Source: Holacanthus passer (Eukaryota; Chordata; Actinopteri; Pomacanthidae). Taken from it: 64,000 bases of DNA. The stretch covers positions 868,001 through 932,000 of the forward strand of contig JAFREQ010000039.1 of the NCBI GenBank assembly GCA_025331565.1, given 5' to 3'. Below the pieces are notes generated by a model. The model saw only the letters and a list, made by a program, of their open reading frames with translations, had not been told where the DNA came from and made no database searches. The translations under genes were made by a program, and so were the position numbers. Of this stretch, positions 48,666 through 61,224 are shown piece after piece (position 1 is the stretch's first letter; each line of letters opens with the position of its first letter).

Positions 48666-50754
48666 GCATGTGATTGTTAGTTTCTAGTCCTCTAACAGTT
48701 AACTGCTGGGCCATAACAACTGTTAATAGAAAAAACATTATGTCTTAAAAGCAAACTGCTTTGTATTAAAAGTCTAATCATTAAGTATATGCATACTTCA
48801 GTTCTTTCACTGATGGATATTTACCATCATGTTAAATAATAACACATAAGTGCAAGTGTAAAGATGGTGCTGTGGGGGCAAAGAGAAAGAAGAGACAGTG
48901 GGTCTGCCATAAGGACATCAGTGTGCTCTGCAGGAGGGTAATGAAATTGACAGCGACTGGGTGCAGAGAGGGGCTGAAGAAGAGGACAATATGAGAAATA
49001 GGAAGAGCTCCAAGCAAAACCCCAACTCCCCTTTCCCAAGTAGATTAGAATGTCATGGATGAACTATTCTGTTGCGGGAAGGATAGGGGAAGGAGGGACG
49101 AGGCCTGGGGTTTGCACCTTGTTCAGGTACAGGACACCATTTGTTGGGGCAAGAAAGGTCAAAACATTTGGCCTGAGAGAATAAAATGTAGAACAACAGA
49201 AGACAGACCTCCTCTAATGTTGTACATACACCTTTACTACTGAGTTCTAAACCTCTTCACACCCAGCGTAATTCATTTACTAAATTCACCATGTTAACAG
49301 TTTATCTGCAGATTTCTTATATTTGGATAACATATGAGCTTTTCATAATTTAATGTCCATCTCAACAGACGTTATTACTCCAAGTTTGGAGTAATATATA
49401 TGCTGTAGATGTGATGACAATATTAATCTGAGTATGAATTTAAGCTATAAAACACATATGTTTTGTCATTTTAGATTATAGTTAAGCTCATTAAGTTCAT
49501 CCCATAATATTTCACTAGTGTGTACAGTGTACAGCTATAGCTGTGTACAGCCACAGAGATTATTGAGCTGAGGGGACATATCCTGCTCACTTATTAATAT
49601 CCTATTTATGTCCCTTTTGCTTGTAAAGTTTCAGTATGATTCATTCACTAAAAGGTCACTAAAAGCTGTCTTCTTACCGTTCAACCAGAAAATCGAAATG
49701 GGAGAAGTTGTTAGTTGATCAAAATGTTAAAGGTCACATATTATGCATGTACTATGTCCTAGTGTGGCACCTCCAAAATATGAGGAATAACCATGCTCTC
49801 TCATTTTTGCTTTCTCCACCTTTTAGAAAACGTGTGTGTTCCAAAACACACTCCCTCCCCTCTGTCTTACACCAACTTGAGATAGTTGACCAACCTCCAG
49901 CTAGGTGACCATCCTGCCCACTGAATCTACCTGTCTGTCATCATTATTTTCTCATGCATGTTCCGGTAACACGATGTTGAAGGTACGAACAAAGCGACTA
50001 ATGTGAAAGTCTTTATGTACCCAGTGGATTAACTTAACTTTTTATGGAAATGTGACAGAAATGTCCTCACGGCGACTGGAAAACTGTGTGCATTTGACTC
50101 CTGGGCAGCTTTGTCAACAAGGAATGCTATTTGTTTAAACTGAAAGATGGATCAATACCAGTGAAGCTTTTGGTTTAGAAGAGATTATTGTGGTGAAATG
50201 GTAGAAGACATGCAGCTAAACTTGAAGCTAAAAATAACTATTTTGAAGTCCATCATGGGTGTGTCCACCATCACCATCTTGGCAGTGCATGATGTCACCT
50301 AACTTCCGGCTAATCCAAATATGGGCAAGGTGGTGGAGAGTGGGTGGAGCTGAAAGAAGCCTGCTTGCTGAAACACACCAACCCAGCTCAGAACTACAAA
50401 GCTGGGCGGCTAACCCTTACCAGCCCACTTTGGCGCTGGTTACACTACTTTGCATGATTCCTCATGAAATGCAGGTGTAACGTTATATGTCAAAATTTCA
50501 GCTTCCAGACGATCACAATAATTTTGAGATGTACTTTGAAAAGAAATTGAGACTACGTGACTGACAGTACTAAGTGTGTTAGTGAAGCATGAGTTTAGAT
50601 AAAAACTGAGATCAACAACTAAAAAATGTGACTGAAATGCATATTTAGTGAAGGTTTAGTTTAGTGAAGATAGAGAAATGCTGGAGTAATGTGCCTTTCT
50701 TGGAACTCCTAGAAATGGGTGGGAGTGTAAGTGGAAGGGTGGGGAGCTTGGGTG
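48666..50754. other. tmem178b intron: no gene recognised
   Basis: Segments near 49728-49900 (AAAGGTCACATATTATGCATG) and 50250-50480 (CATCATGGGTGTGTCC) resemble dispersed fish repeats I cannot name. ORFs here are short and unconvincing. Confidence 0.4.
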
Positions 50755-51548
50755 CTCTGAATTTTGGACTTCAGATTCTGCTCATAGTCCTGCCACCTGC
50801 AGAAGTTTTCTGACAACTCTGCCATCGTGGGCTGGATCAGCAGGGGTCAGGAGGCTGAGTACAGAGGAGTGGTGGACAGGTTTGTGGAGTGGTGTGGACT
50901 GAACCACCTGCAACTCAACATTTCAAAGACAAAGGAGTTGGTGGTGGACTTTAGGAAACAAAGAACCTGTCCAAACCCAGTCACCATCAGTGGAACAGAT
51001 GTGGACATTGTGGATGAATACAAGTACCTGGGCGTCCACATAGACAGTAATCTGGACTGGACTAAAAACACAGACGCTGTTTACAAGAGAGGTCAGAGCC
51101 GCCTGTATATTCTCAGGAGGCTCAGGTCTTTCAATGTCTGCAGAACCATGCTGCGGATGTTTTATCACTCGGTGGTGGCCAGCGTCATCTTCTATGCTGT
51201 AGTCTGCCAGGGCAGCAGGCTGAAGGCAGCCAACACTAACAGACTCAACAAGCTCATCAGGAGAGCTGGCTCTGTCCTGGGAGTGGAACTGGAGTCTTTG
51301 GTGGAGTTGTCAGAGAGGAGGATGCTGAGGAAACAGCTCAGTATCATGGACAACACCTCTCACTCCCTACACGCCACACTGGAGTCCCACCAGAGCACCT
51401 TCAGCCGTAGACTGAGACCACCGAGGTGCATCACAGAACACCACAGGAGGTCTTTTCTACCTATGGCCATCGGACTATATAACTCTTCCCCCTTCTGCAG
51501 GAAGAATAATTGAAGTATATTACTTCTGACATACAAGTGCAAGTTGAA

Positions 51549-51830
51549 TCAAAGGCAACTGGACTTGGTGTAGGTTCTTGAAGACGTTTCACTTCTCATC
51601 CGAGAAGCTTCTTCAGTTCTACTGACTGGCACTGAGACCCAGGTACTTATACCTCTGTGGAGTCGTTGACTGCGTCATTGATACCACTTAGTATGCGGGC
51701 GCTCCTGGGTGTTAAACAACTGTCGTAGAGAGTCGTTTGGGGGTCACCTGATGCCAAGTGAGAATGACCATTAACACTGTCACATGAGGTCAAGCGGTTG
51801 TTTGCTCTCCTGGGAAGAGATGAATTGGTA
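51549..51830 (-). mobile_element. Penelope-type fragment inserted in the LINE 3' region
   Basis: GGCAACTGGACTTGGTGTAG to TTATACCTCTGTGGAGTCG matches the pseudo-LTR at 17157-17277. The rest, to TCTCCTGGGAAGAGATGA, is the reverse complement of 17440-17609. Relative to 17113-17714 it is inverted, so the GIY-YIG side lies to the right. Confidence 0.75.
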
Positions 51831-51998
51831 TTACCTCACATGTACCATGTTCATGTCCATGTGCAATATCACGTAGCATCAATTAGCTTTGCTTATGTTC
51901 TTATAAGCTTTACTATGTTTCATTCACATCTGCAAATAACCTATTTTTTAGGATGTAAAATTCTACTGCTGCATAATAGTCTATTTTTCTATTTAAGG

Positions 51999-52078
51999 TG
52001 CAATACTATTTTCATTATCATGTGCAATATTATTTTTCATTATCATGTGCAATACTCTCCATATCAGGTGCAATATTT
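51999..52078 (+). repeat. short tandem TGTGCAATA-type repeat in the LINE 3' UTR
   Basis: GTGCAATA occurs at about 51999, 52022, 52047 and 52068, spaced 21-25 bp, with an outlying copy near 51861. Confidence 0.7.
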
Positions 52079-52235
52079 GCTAGTACATTTAACGTCATGC
52101 TTTCCTCTGCAATTTTTCTGAACACTTTGCATTGTATATTTTATTTGATGCCCTATAGTTGTATTTTGTATTTTTGCTGCTTTAATTTATGGAGTACTCT
52201 GGCACAAGAATTTCCTTCAGGATTAATAAAATTGC

Positions 52236-53296
52236 TTTTGTGTATGTTAGAGGGGTGTGCTGAATAAGGTGTTATTTTGTTTTTTTATCAAGAACAATTT
52301 TGAATAAAGGGCTTTCAAATGCAATGGAATGTTGGGGTATTTAGTAAAGATCTGAATACTACTACAGATAGAACACATCTAATTTGAAATCTCTGCTGGT
52401 TTCTAGTCACAAGTGCAAAATATACACCATTTCAGACAGTTAATAGTGGCATGGGATTTCTGCCTTCTGTGACTTAGTGGCAAAGTACTCCTCAACCAAA
52501 ACTGCTTCAGTTGCCCAAAAAGAACAAAGATGGAAATATTTTATGTGACAAACCTGTGCTAATGGTGGTTGACGCAAGTTATTTTCACTTAATCCTATAA
52601 TGCTGAAGAAATATAACATCTATTGTATCTATCATTCCTGCCCACTCCTGATCTGCATTTCTAACTTCTACTCTTCTGTAGCATCATAGTGAGTTCAGAC
52701 ACAGAAACAAACTGCAGTAGATATAATACACATACAAATAAAATAGTTTTTCAAAGACTGGAGCATTTTTCAGGTTGTCCGTCCAAGAGCTAATTTTGAC
52801 ACATGCAGTTGCTGATATCCGTCCACATACACACACACACAGGAGGCTTGTCAGTCACACAATTAAACTGTGGTGACTCCTGACCTTTACAGTGAGGCAT
52901 GAGTATGAACTTGGTGGAAGCTGTTGGACAGTTAGTGACACTGCAGAAATCATGATTCATCTTTCTGAGCAACCACACTGTCACACATGCTCTCTCTTTT
53001 TCACATATTATATAGTTTTGCTTTATATTCTGCTTTCTTCTAACTGCTATGATCCTGGTATGACATAGCACATATTTTAACTTTTTGTCCATTGAATTCT
53101 ATACTTCTGTTACTCCACGCTGTTTCAGACATCAAGTTCTACACATGTGTGATCCATACACTTGCCAAATTAATGTGAAATTTGTTGAGCACATCCATGC
53201 TCCCTTCGGATTGAAGAATTTATTTATTTTTTTTCATTGATTCAACTTGTTTATACGTAGGGGTCCAGTGAGAGTTGAGAATAAGATACCCTATTG
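52236..53296. other. tmem178b intron: nothing recognised
   Basis: No repeat family or coding signal that I can support. Confidence 0.45.
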
Positions 53297-53350
53297 TAAA
53301 TTTCCCCATTGTGGGACTAATAAAGGAATATCTCATCTTATTTTATCTTA
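53297..53350 (+). repeat. LINE-type 3' tail
   Basis: AATTTCCCCATTGTGGGAC then TAATAAAGGAATATCTC and ATCTTA repeats, the same tail family as at 33503. Confidence 0.55.
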
Positions 53351-53812
53351 ACTTGTATCTGCTTCATATGTTTTAATAAAAGGCTAATGGGTAGCTGGAA
53401 CTAATATAAGTCAGTATGAGTTGTGCGTTAAGCAAAATTTCCCCTCACTCTGCAGCCTTCTGTCAGGTCTGATTAACCCTCAGCATGTTCTCTGGCAAGA
53501 GCCAGCTCCTGCAAGTCACTGTGGAACTCCATGAGTTTGAGCATTGTAGAGGACAAATATGGAGCAAAATCCTTTGTGGCCTACTCTCGAAGTTCTCCCC
53601 GGGTAACAGTGTCCTGTGATTCCACAGCATTGCTACCTCTCTCCTGCATGAACACATGTGCCATCCTATTGTGCCTGCAGCCAAGACCAACGGACAGATG
53701 TGGGCACATATGAGAGAGCAAGAAGACAGAAGAGAAGACATTTGAATAAATTGTTAAAAACAAGATTCTAGATACGACACAGGACAGACTGTCCAACCTC
53801 TAGGGTAAGAGG

Positions 53813-53875
<63 letters not shown>
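53813..53875. repeat. (GATA)n microsatellite
   Basis: About 15 near-perfect GATA units, directly adjoining the repeat that starts at 53880. Confidence 0.97.
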
Positions 53876-53879
53876 ATTT

Positions 53880-54115
53880 TTCAATTCAGTTTTATTTGTA
53901 TAGCGCCAAATCATAACACAAGTCATCTCAAGGCACTTAACATACAGAGCAGGTCTAGACCATACTCTTTATGATATTATTTATAGAGACCCAGCAGTTC
54001 CCATCATGAGCAAGTACTTGGCGACAGTGGCGAGGAAAAACTTCTTTTTAACAGGCAGAAACCTCAGAACAGAACCAGGCTCAAGATGGGCGGCCATCTG
54101 TCTTGACCAGTTGGG
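53880..54115. repeat. dispersed percomorph repeat (TTTATTTGTATAGCGCCAAATC)
   Basis: Runs from TTTTATTTGTATAGCGCCA, through CATGAGCAAGTACTTGGCG and GAACCAGGCTCAAGATGG, to GGGCGGCCATCTGTC. I recall this order from many percomorph genomes. It is framed by (GATA)n on the left and (GA)n on the right. Confidence 0.65.
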
Positions 54116-54117
54116 TT

Positions 54118-54169
<52 letters not shown>
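54116..54169. repeat. (GA)n microsatellite
   Basis: Nearly pure AG run following the dispersed repeat. Confidence 0.97.
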
Positions 54170-54172
<3 letters not shown>

Positions 54173-56334
54173 GGTAGGGGGAGGGAGGGAGAGAACATGT
54201 AATACTACAATCCACGAATGTGATAATAATAATAACTGATGCTGATCTTCTCATGTGACTATGAGTAAGATGACAAAAGTGACAAAATTCAGTCAATTTG
54301 CTATAAGTGCGTGTTGTCTCAAGTTTTCAAATGAACATTGCATACTGTAGCTCAACACTACATACTACATGTGCAGCGAGTGGCTGCAGGTATAGACAGG
54401 AAATGAAAGGAGGGATTTTGGGGCTACAGGTTTCTATGGACTGATGTCAGCACTTCTCTGACACGCAGACGACAATAACAAACAAGGTGGAAAGACAGAA
54501 TGGAAGGCACACTGACTGGGCTGTCAGTTAGTGACTGGGAGGAAAGCCAGCAGGGGACTTTAACGTAATCCACCTTTTCTATCCAAGGACAGTGCTGTCA
54601 CAAAGTCTGTGGTGACAGTCAATTATTTTAAATGCATAATCACAAGTTTGGCATGGACTAAATGATTGAGATATCATTAGTATTTATCAGTAATCAGTAT
54701 TTTCAGTACTTGTGCAAACGTTTTCAGCTCTCTTCCTCTGCTAGCTGACCAAGTCTGCTGGCAGTACTGAATTTCGTATTTGGTCTGTCCTCCAAGCTGT
54801 TCTTATTAGGTCTAATACACTCGTTGCTCTCTATTCACAGTGCTTCTCAGGGAGCCTGGGCCACAGAGACTTTGGAATCTACTGCACTAAACAAAATCCC
54901 AAAATCGTTCACAGTCTTTGAATGGAAAAATGGTTAAAAAGAGCTGCTGGTTCAGTCTGACTTCATGAGCTCAAACTCAGTGCCACAGCATGTCATATGA
55001 CAACTGACTAACAACTGATCTGTTGCAACTACATACAGGTTATCTCCTGTTTATGGGTGACTGAGCATTGTCAGGTTTGATGTAGATACCCCCCTAGATA
55101 GGCCCCTGCAGGTGTCAGAATTCAGACAGGGCACAAAGGCATGTGTGTTTGGTTGGAGCTGGGAACTGTCAGATGTCATCCATGCCCCTGCATTTGACTA
55201 CATTTCACCTCCCCTGGAAGTTTGAAAAGCACAAGTGATGGACAAACCCTAGGTTATGCTATGCACCCACTTGTGTGTTATGCTAGTATTCTCTATGGAA
55301 AGAATACAGGGAAAGAAGCAGAGTTTCATTAAATGAGGCTGAGATTCTGTCTTGATATTTTTTTGTGATCATGAAAAGTATTAGTTATTAAAGTTAATTG
55401 GCAAACACGATAAATATTCCAGATTGCTCAGAGTTTGATAAGACAATGAATGCCGTTTAACCATAAGCCATGGCCAAGAATTTCCTATAGGAATTTCATC
55501 CATTTTAGATAATTCCACACCTCACAAGAAACATCCAATGTCAGTGTTCAGTGTCATTGCAGGAAGTAGTGTGTATTCATGTATTTGGAAAGCAAGTGTG
55601 TGGAGGTAGGGGCGTTGGATGGGTGTATGTCTCTAATCTTAACCACATGGTATGCACAGATATTGCAAAAAGATGGAATTAAAGCAATTATGTGAAAAAT
55701 GCTGGTGCTGGACTTAAAAAAAGTTGCCACAGAATTTAATCCAGTTTTGCAGAATCTGCCAATATCACTGTTCATGTCTGGCCATAGGGTTAGCTTGCTG
55801 CTAATCAAATTTAAGTGTGTGTAAAGTATGGTCGGATATGTTAATTTTTAAAAATGTTTTATTATTATTTGCTTCAGTCAGATATTACTTACCTTGGAAG
55901 TCATATTGGCATTTTGAATACAATGAATGTATAAAACATTTATAATTTAATAAATGTCATTTAATTTAAAACTAAGAATGGTGAAAACACAAGGTGAGAA
56001 ATCTTCTAGTCATTGTTTGTTTTCAGTCAAACTAATTGAAATATTTGAAAATGTGCTGAACTGTGAAATCAGGTCAGAGTGATTCATCAATTAGTCAATC
56101 AACAGAAAACATAAACAAATTTCATATGTGAGAATTTGTTGCTTTTGTATTTTGAATATTTTGGGCTGCTGGTTAAACGAAACAGGGAACACGAAGACAT
56201 CACCTTTGGCTCTGGGAAATTGTAAAGGACATGTTTCACTATTTTCTGACATAGAGTTAGGGAATGCCTTGGATGGCCAGATAGGTGAAGGTTGATTGAT
56301 ACCCTTCTTATAGGTATTCAAATAAGAGTTGAAT
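54170..56334. other. tmem178b intron: nothing recognised
   Basis: No coding exon or named repeat. ORFs are short and lack resemblance to families. Confidence 0.5.
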
Positions 56335-56435
56335 TGACAGCAACTGGACTTGATTGTAGATGCTTGAAGATATATCACTCATCATCCAAGAAGCTAGCAA
56401 GTTCTCATCACTGAAAATCTTCAAAGACATATTTC
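56335..56435 (+). mobile_element. decayed Penelope pseudo-LTR fragment
   Basis: GACAGCAACTGGACTTGATT, TGCTTGAAGATATATCACTC and ATCATCCAAGAAGCT are diverged forms of the pseudo-LTR at 17157-17277 and 51555-51667. Confidence 0.55.
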
Positions 56436-56440
56436 TTACA

Positions 56441-56650
56441 GGCATTTTACCTCCCCTGTTGCAACATTACTCCTGCACACCCAGAAGGTGGTGCAGGCTC
56501 TGGTACAGGATCTTGACATCTCATGCCTAGACTACTGCAACTCATCCCTGGCTGTTGTGCCTACACATGCCATCTGATCCCTGCAGCTCATCTAGCATGC
56601 AGCAGCCCGACAGGCCTTACACCTATCCGATATCCTCCACACCGCTCCCC
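56441..56650 (+). pseudogene. LINE reverse-transcriptase fragment
   Basis: The plus strand reads LVQDLDISCLDYCNSSLAVV, then an in-frame stop, SLQLI, another stop and HAAARQAL. This matches the LDYCN...LQLIQNAAARL block of fish non-LTR elements. Stops show it is dead. It directly follows the decayed Penelope fragment. Confidence 0.65.
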
Positions 56651-57140
56651 TGCACTCGGCGCTCACACACTGGCATGTGAAAATGAAATAAAAAAGCAGC
56701 AAATTTGATGAAGGTAATGTACTTGCATGGTTTAAATGTTGGATTCCATCCACATGTTGAATGCACTCGTTGTAAATAGACAGTGTAAACACTTACACAA
56801 ATGCAATGTAATATAATATTTTCCCATCTGATATGCGGCTGGCTTATAGATGGTACCCAGCCAATTCTGATTTGAAACAACATGATTAAAAGTTTCATCT
56901 CAAACATCCTCTTTCACATGTGAGTTTTTCAACTTCATGCATTACATGGAATTTGCTGGGAATAAAAAAAATGAGGAGTAACACCAGACCCATCCTAAAG
57001 ACTACAGAAAATTTATATATTTCTTTGAGACCTGCAGGTAGTGACATGAGACATGTACAAAAACACTGAGTCACTATGATTTATTATTAATGGGCCTGGA
57101 TTGGAGTTATTAAAAATCATCATCATCAACAATAACAATG
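56651..57140. other. tmem178b intron: nothing recognised
   Basis: AT-rich with no clear feature. Confidence 0.5.
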
Positions 57141-57142
57141 AC

Positions 57143-57191
<49 letters not shown>
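57141..57191. repeat. (CA)n microsatellite
   Basis: About 50 bp of CA with one interruption (CG). Confidence 0.97.
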
Positions 57192-57195
<4 letters not shown>

Positions 57196-57224
57196 CTTTA
57201 CTTATGTCACTCTTGGGGAATTTA

Positions 57225-57410
57225 CATAGACTTACATTCATTTCCTGGAGACTAACCTGAAGGACTACCTGACCTTAACCTAACAATAACCCTAACCTAA
57301 CCTAACAATAACCTTAACTTAACAATAACCTTAACTGTTGACCTAAAAATCACAGTTTTCCAAATTGAGGACACCACTTTTTGTCCCCAGTTGCACCGCT
57401 GTCCTGAATC
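57225..57410. repeat. dispersed repeat containing CCTAACC-type tract
   Basis: A TTACATTCATTTCCTGGAG start, then irregular CCTTAACCTAACAATAACC repeats, then AAATTGAGGACACCACTTTT and TTGTCCCCAG. I remember this as a common fish repeat attached to (CA)n. The CCTAA-like part is irregular and not true telomeric array. Confidence 0.55.
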
Positions 57411-60400
57411 AACTGGTCTTTATTCTAGTGTATATCCCCAATTTGGACATAAGCGAACCCCCCCCCAATTAACATTGCAAGTAAAATAATATTTTATTCG
57501 TTATCTTAAATCTCTCATATACCCCAGCTGTCAGTGTCAACTAACCCTCCTTAGTGACTCCTGACCTGGGCTGAACACAAATTGGATACTGGCCAGTTTT
57601 GATTAAATGGAATGGGATGGATATTAATTTAATGATATTTACATTTAAACATCAGTTAACCAACTCCTCAGAATGAGAGAAACAGAGAGTGCGCTTGTGT
57701 CTGCAAGCTAAAACTTTATTTAAAAACTTTATTTTGTTACTTATACTATCTAATTTACTGTAATCATCTGGTGAACAGTGAAGGGTAGTGAAACTAGACT
57801 GCTGACTGGACTCTGCTAACAGTTACAACTAAAGATTAACCTATGGCAGATGTCTCATATGAATGGATCAACACAGGTCACACATACATTGTGTAGACCA
57901 GTGTCATGCATCTGCTGTATGAAAGGGGTGTCAGTGTCTCATATCAAATTGTGACTTCTGCATGTCTGTCCCTTACAGGCCACCATTAATGTTGCCACAG
58001 ATTTGCATAAAATGTTGCAGAATCTTGGCTACTGATAGTAAAAGACCAGCCGTCATCGTTCTTCTGTTGCATTTAAGTTGTTGCAATTCTGTGCTTCTAA
58101 CAGTGGAACTCTGCATAAATAACCGAAATAATGAAATGTTCAGTTGAAAAATAAACATCCTAACTGATATCACCATATAACAGGCTGCTGTCTGTCTCCT
58201 TTTCTCTACTGCTTAATAGGTTCCATTGTTCAGCTCTGTACTGCAATTCCTTTTTAATTACGTTCTCTGCTCCAGGACCAATTGCCCAGTGAAATGTTAT
58301 TTCATAAAGGGGAAATGGCTTTTGTTGCCTGTGAGGAAATGGTATGTTCTCAGTCAGACAGATGGAGAGGAGTGTTGTAGCTCTGGAGCATATTTTCAGT
58401 GAACTGTTGCAGGGCATCTTCAGTCTGGGACCTGGGACAATTTACTTTTGGCACATCCACATCTGCCTCGTCTACTCCTGCTTTGAATAGTAACTGGAAT
58501 TCCTATATTTTTCAGACTGCATTTCAATACCCCCCAAATTGTGGGTGGATACGGTCATATAAAACTTACTAACTAGTTTGTCTCTGATGTACGACTTTCG
58601 CTAACCCCAACATGTCTTGTGACTGCACTACTCTCTGTCTCAGAAAAAAGAAGCCTAGTTTTTTGTTAAGCTGGGACAGACAAGAAAACAAACTCCAAAT
58701 GAGTTTCTGGAAATATCAGGATGTGATGTCACATTGTCTACATGGAGTAACCAGAGGGGAAAGAAGAGTATGTCAACAAAAAAGCAACATTGGGCCAGCA
58801 ATACAAGACAACAAAATACTAAGGTGTGTTAGGCTAGATCTGTCTGTAGCCTGTCAGTGGAAGCTACAGTCTGAAAACTCACAAGAGTCATAATGTAACA
58901 AGACTTTTATCCATTCATATCAAGTCTGCTCTACAGTTTTCTTTAACATGTTGGAGAACTGTCGACTTTGATCTGAAAAAGTCAAGGGCCTTTAAAGTAA
59001 CCTGTCACTGACCATCGCTTTACAGGGTTTTGTATCGGATAAAAGGAAGTAATGACATTCATGAACATGAATCTCACAGTCTTTCTCAGCTTTCATGGCT
59101 TTCATGGCATAAGTATGAAACTTCAATCTCATGAGCTAACTCCCGCATAACTGAGCATGTGAAAGTGAAACTTTTACCTCTACTATATGCCCAGCAGGTC
59201 AAAGTTGTCACCATGTTCTGATCTCAACAATTAATTCACAATTTTAGCGGTGGGCGTAAAATAGACTTTGCAGGCCTGACCTCAGGTTCAAGGCTTTGGG
59301 TCTGATTGGCCATGTAAAGCTACCAGGACATATAATGTACCACAAGTACTATTGCAATGTCCAGGGTCACATCTGTGTTTTTGGGATCAGAGAGCGACGA
59401 AGCATTTCTGATGAGAGGTGTTGGTAAAGGAGAAGGTTTCAGTGGGATTGGGATTTGCTGAGCTTTTGCTGCTGTTAGAATGTGGTCCTGTCACAGAGAC
59501 TGCCTGCAGCCACAGCTCGTTGGGGAGGAGGAACACAGCTTAATTTCATTACCCCATTTCAACTGCCACTGGGGAGAAAACAATGGAGTGGGAAAATCAA
59601 ATTATGCAAGATAGCAGAAAGGAAGGAAAAGGTAGGTGTGATGGGGATGAGTTAGCAGCAGCATGAGCAGAGTCAGTGTCTTTAAACATATGTGCTATTT
59701 GCTGAAGAAGCCCTCACAACATGTCCTGTGGCTTTTGTGGCACAGTGGCAAAGCCTTGTTCTTTTTTCTGGGGTGGGGGCCTTATGGGAGAAATACTGGA
59801 ACAGCAGGACTTTATAACACTGGAAACCAACAGCAGCTACTCAACTACCCTACAACCACCCCATGGGTAGATGGAGAATGGACAGGAAATTATCACTGAC
59901 AACAGGAGATGGAACTTTTGATATGACAAATAAACATTTAACCAGGGCCATGATGCCATAAATCCTCATTATCACAACAATAATAAAAGCCTGGATGTTG
60001 GTGAAGAGGCTGCTTCATTACATACAAGTGTTGAACAGGATGAACAAGTTTTTACTGTTTAGCAATGGAGCGGCAAAAACTGCCAACTTAGTAACTAACT
60101 TAGGAAGGGGGATATTAAAGAGAGTTTATCCCCTCATGCTCAGCAAAACGTCATTCAAGTGTGTCGATTATGTGATATCTTGTGTGAAAAGTTGACATTT
60201 GGGCTTGAGTGTAAGGAAAAAACATCCTGGTTTTGTTTCTGGTTGCTGTTTTTTTATGAATGCAACTTAACATTGCTGAAGCTGTCTAATAAATTGGAAA
60301 ATGCCTCTGGTGCCACTCTGCGGTGGTGTCAGGACCCCCTCTTTTACCATCACGGCCTCATGGTTATGGTTAGGCTCACAATGCTTCTGTAAGGGCCTAT

Positions 60401-61224
60401 ATTATATGTTTTTTTGTGTGTTTTTAAAAAAAATGTGTTATTAAAAAAACAACTAAATTTCCATCAGTCATGTGTTTTGTTGTGGCCTGTGGCTTCCGGC
60501 AGGTCCGGCCTGTGTCCTGTTGTTTTGTTTGGGGAATGGGATCTGGACAATGGGAGATGACTTTGTTGGGGGAAGAAAGGTAAATGTGAAAGTACAGGAA
60601 CAAGCAGACATGTGCGTAGGAGGATAGCGGCATTCAGCCAAATATTATTAACCCGTTAAAGTGTGTGTAAATTGACAGTCCAACGACTCGTTTCTTTGTT
60701 TTTCGCAGTTAAAAGTGAAAGCGTGCTGTAGCTTCACTGAGGACGAGACGAGGATTCACTGGAGCTTGGTTTAATTAGCCACTGTTGCTGCTGCCGGTGT
60801 TGATGGACTGCGTGCACCGGACCTGCACCGCCGACAACTACCTGCTGCATCAGTAGCTCTATGAGTAAAGTAGTTCACAGTGCGCTGTTTATGCTTGTTT
60901 ATGAATTTTGTAAAATCTGTTAACTTTAATTCATCACACTCTTGCCTGTACTACTACGGAGCTAATTCACCATCAGAAGCTAGGACCCAGGATCCTGTTG
61001 AAAATTGAAATTGTAGCTTCAAAGAAAAATTCATTGAAAAATGTGTGAAACAAAACGAGCAAGCCACTTCTGTGTCATGTGTGGAGGTGAACTAGTAAGC
61101 AGGGTTCTCTCAAGCTCTCTTATTTCATTTCTCACACTTTTCATGATTACAACCGAGTGCAACACTATGAATGTCTTTGAGGAGAAGACTCTCTGAAATT
61201 GTGAACCATTATTTCCATTTGAAT
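57411..61224. other. tmem178b intron: no gene recognised
   Basis: A C-run at about 57460-57468. A moderately GC-rich stretch at 60690-60860 (with GTGCACCGGACCTGCACC) follows a possible acceptor TTTTTCGCAG, but no family or frame supports an exon. Confidence 0.4.

Larger units (their letters stand above)
50755..52235 (+). mobile_element. 5'-truncated Rex/L2-type LINE, interrupted by a Penelope fragment
   Basis: The open frame at 50806-51513 encodes the C-terminal third of a non-LTR reverse transcriptase. It starts at the catalytic box (FSDNSAIVG), then RFVEWCGLNHLQLNISKTKE, DEYKYLGVHID, NVCRTMLRMFYHSVVASVIF and the terminal SFLPMAIGLYNSS. The usual second Asp of the [YF]xDD box is Asn, so the copy is dead, and upstream the frame breaks at a stop (TAG at 50785). 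The 3' UTR continues at 51835-52235 with TGTGCAATA repeats and ends AGGATTAATAAA. The part at 51549-51830 is an insertion of another element. Confidence 0.85.

Noticed and set aside
53463..53796. Overlapping Cys-rich minus-strand ORFs and a plus-strand ORF
   Set aside because: There is no recognised family, the frames compete on both strands, and no splice-consistent partner exists; probably old repeat sequence.
57260..57335. CCTAACC-like tract as a possible interstitial telomere array
   Set aside because: Units are irregular (CCTTAACCTAACAATAACC) and sit inside a common dispersed repeat, so this is not a true TTAGGG array.
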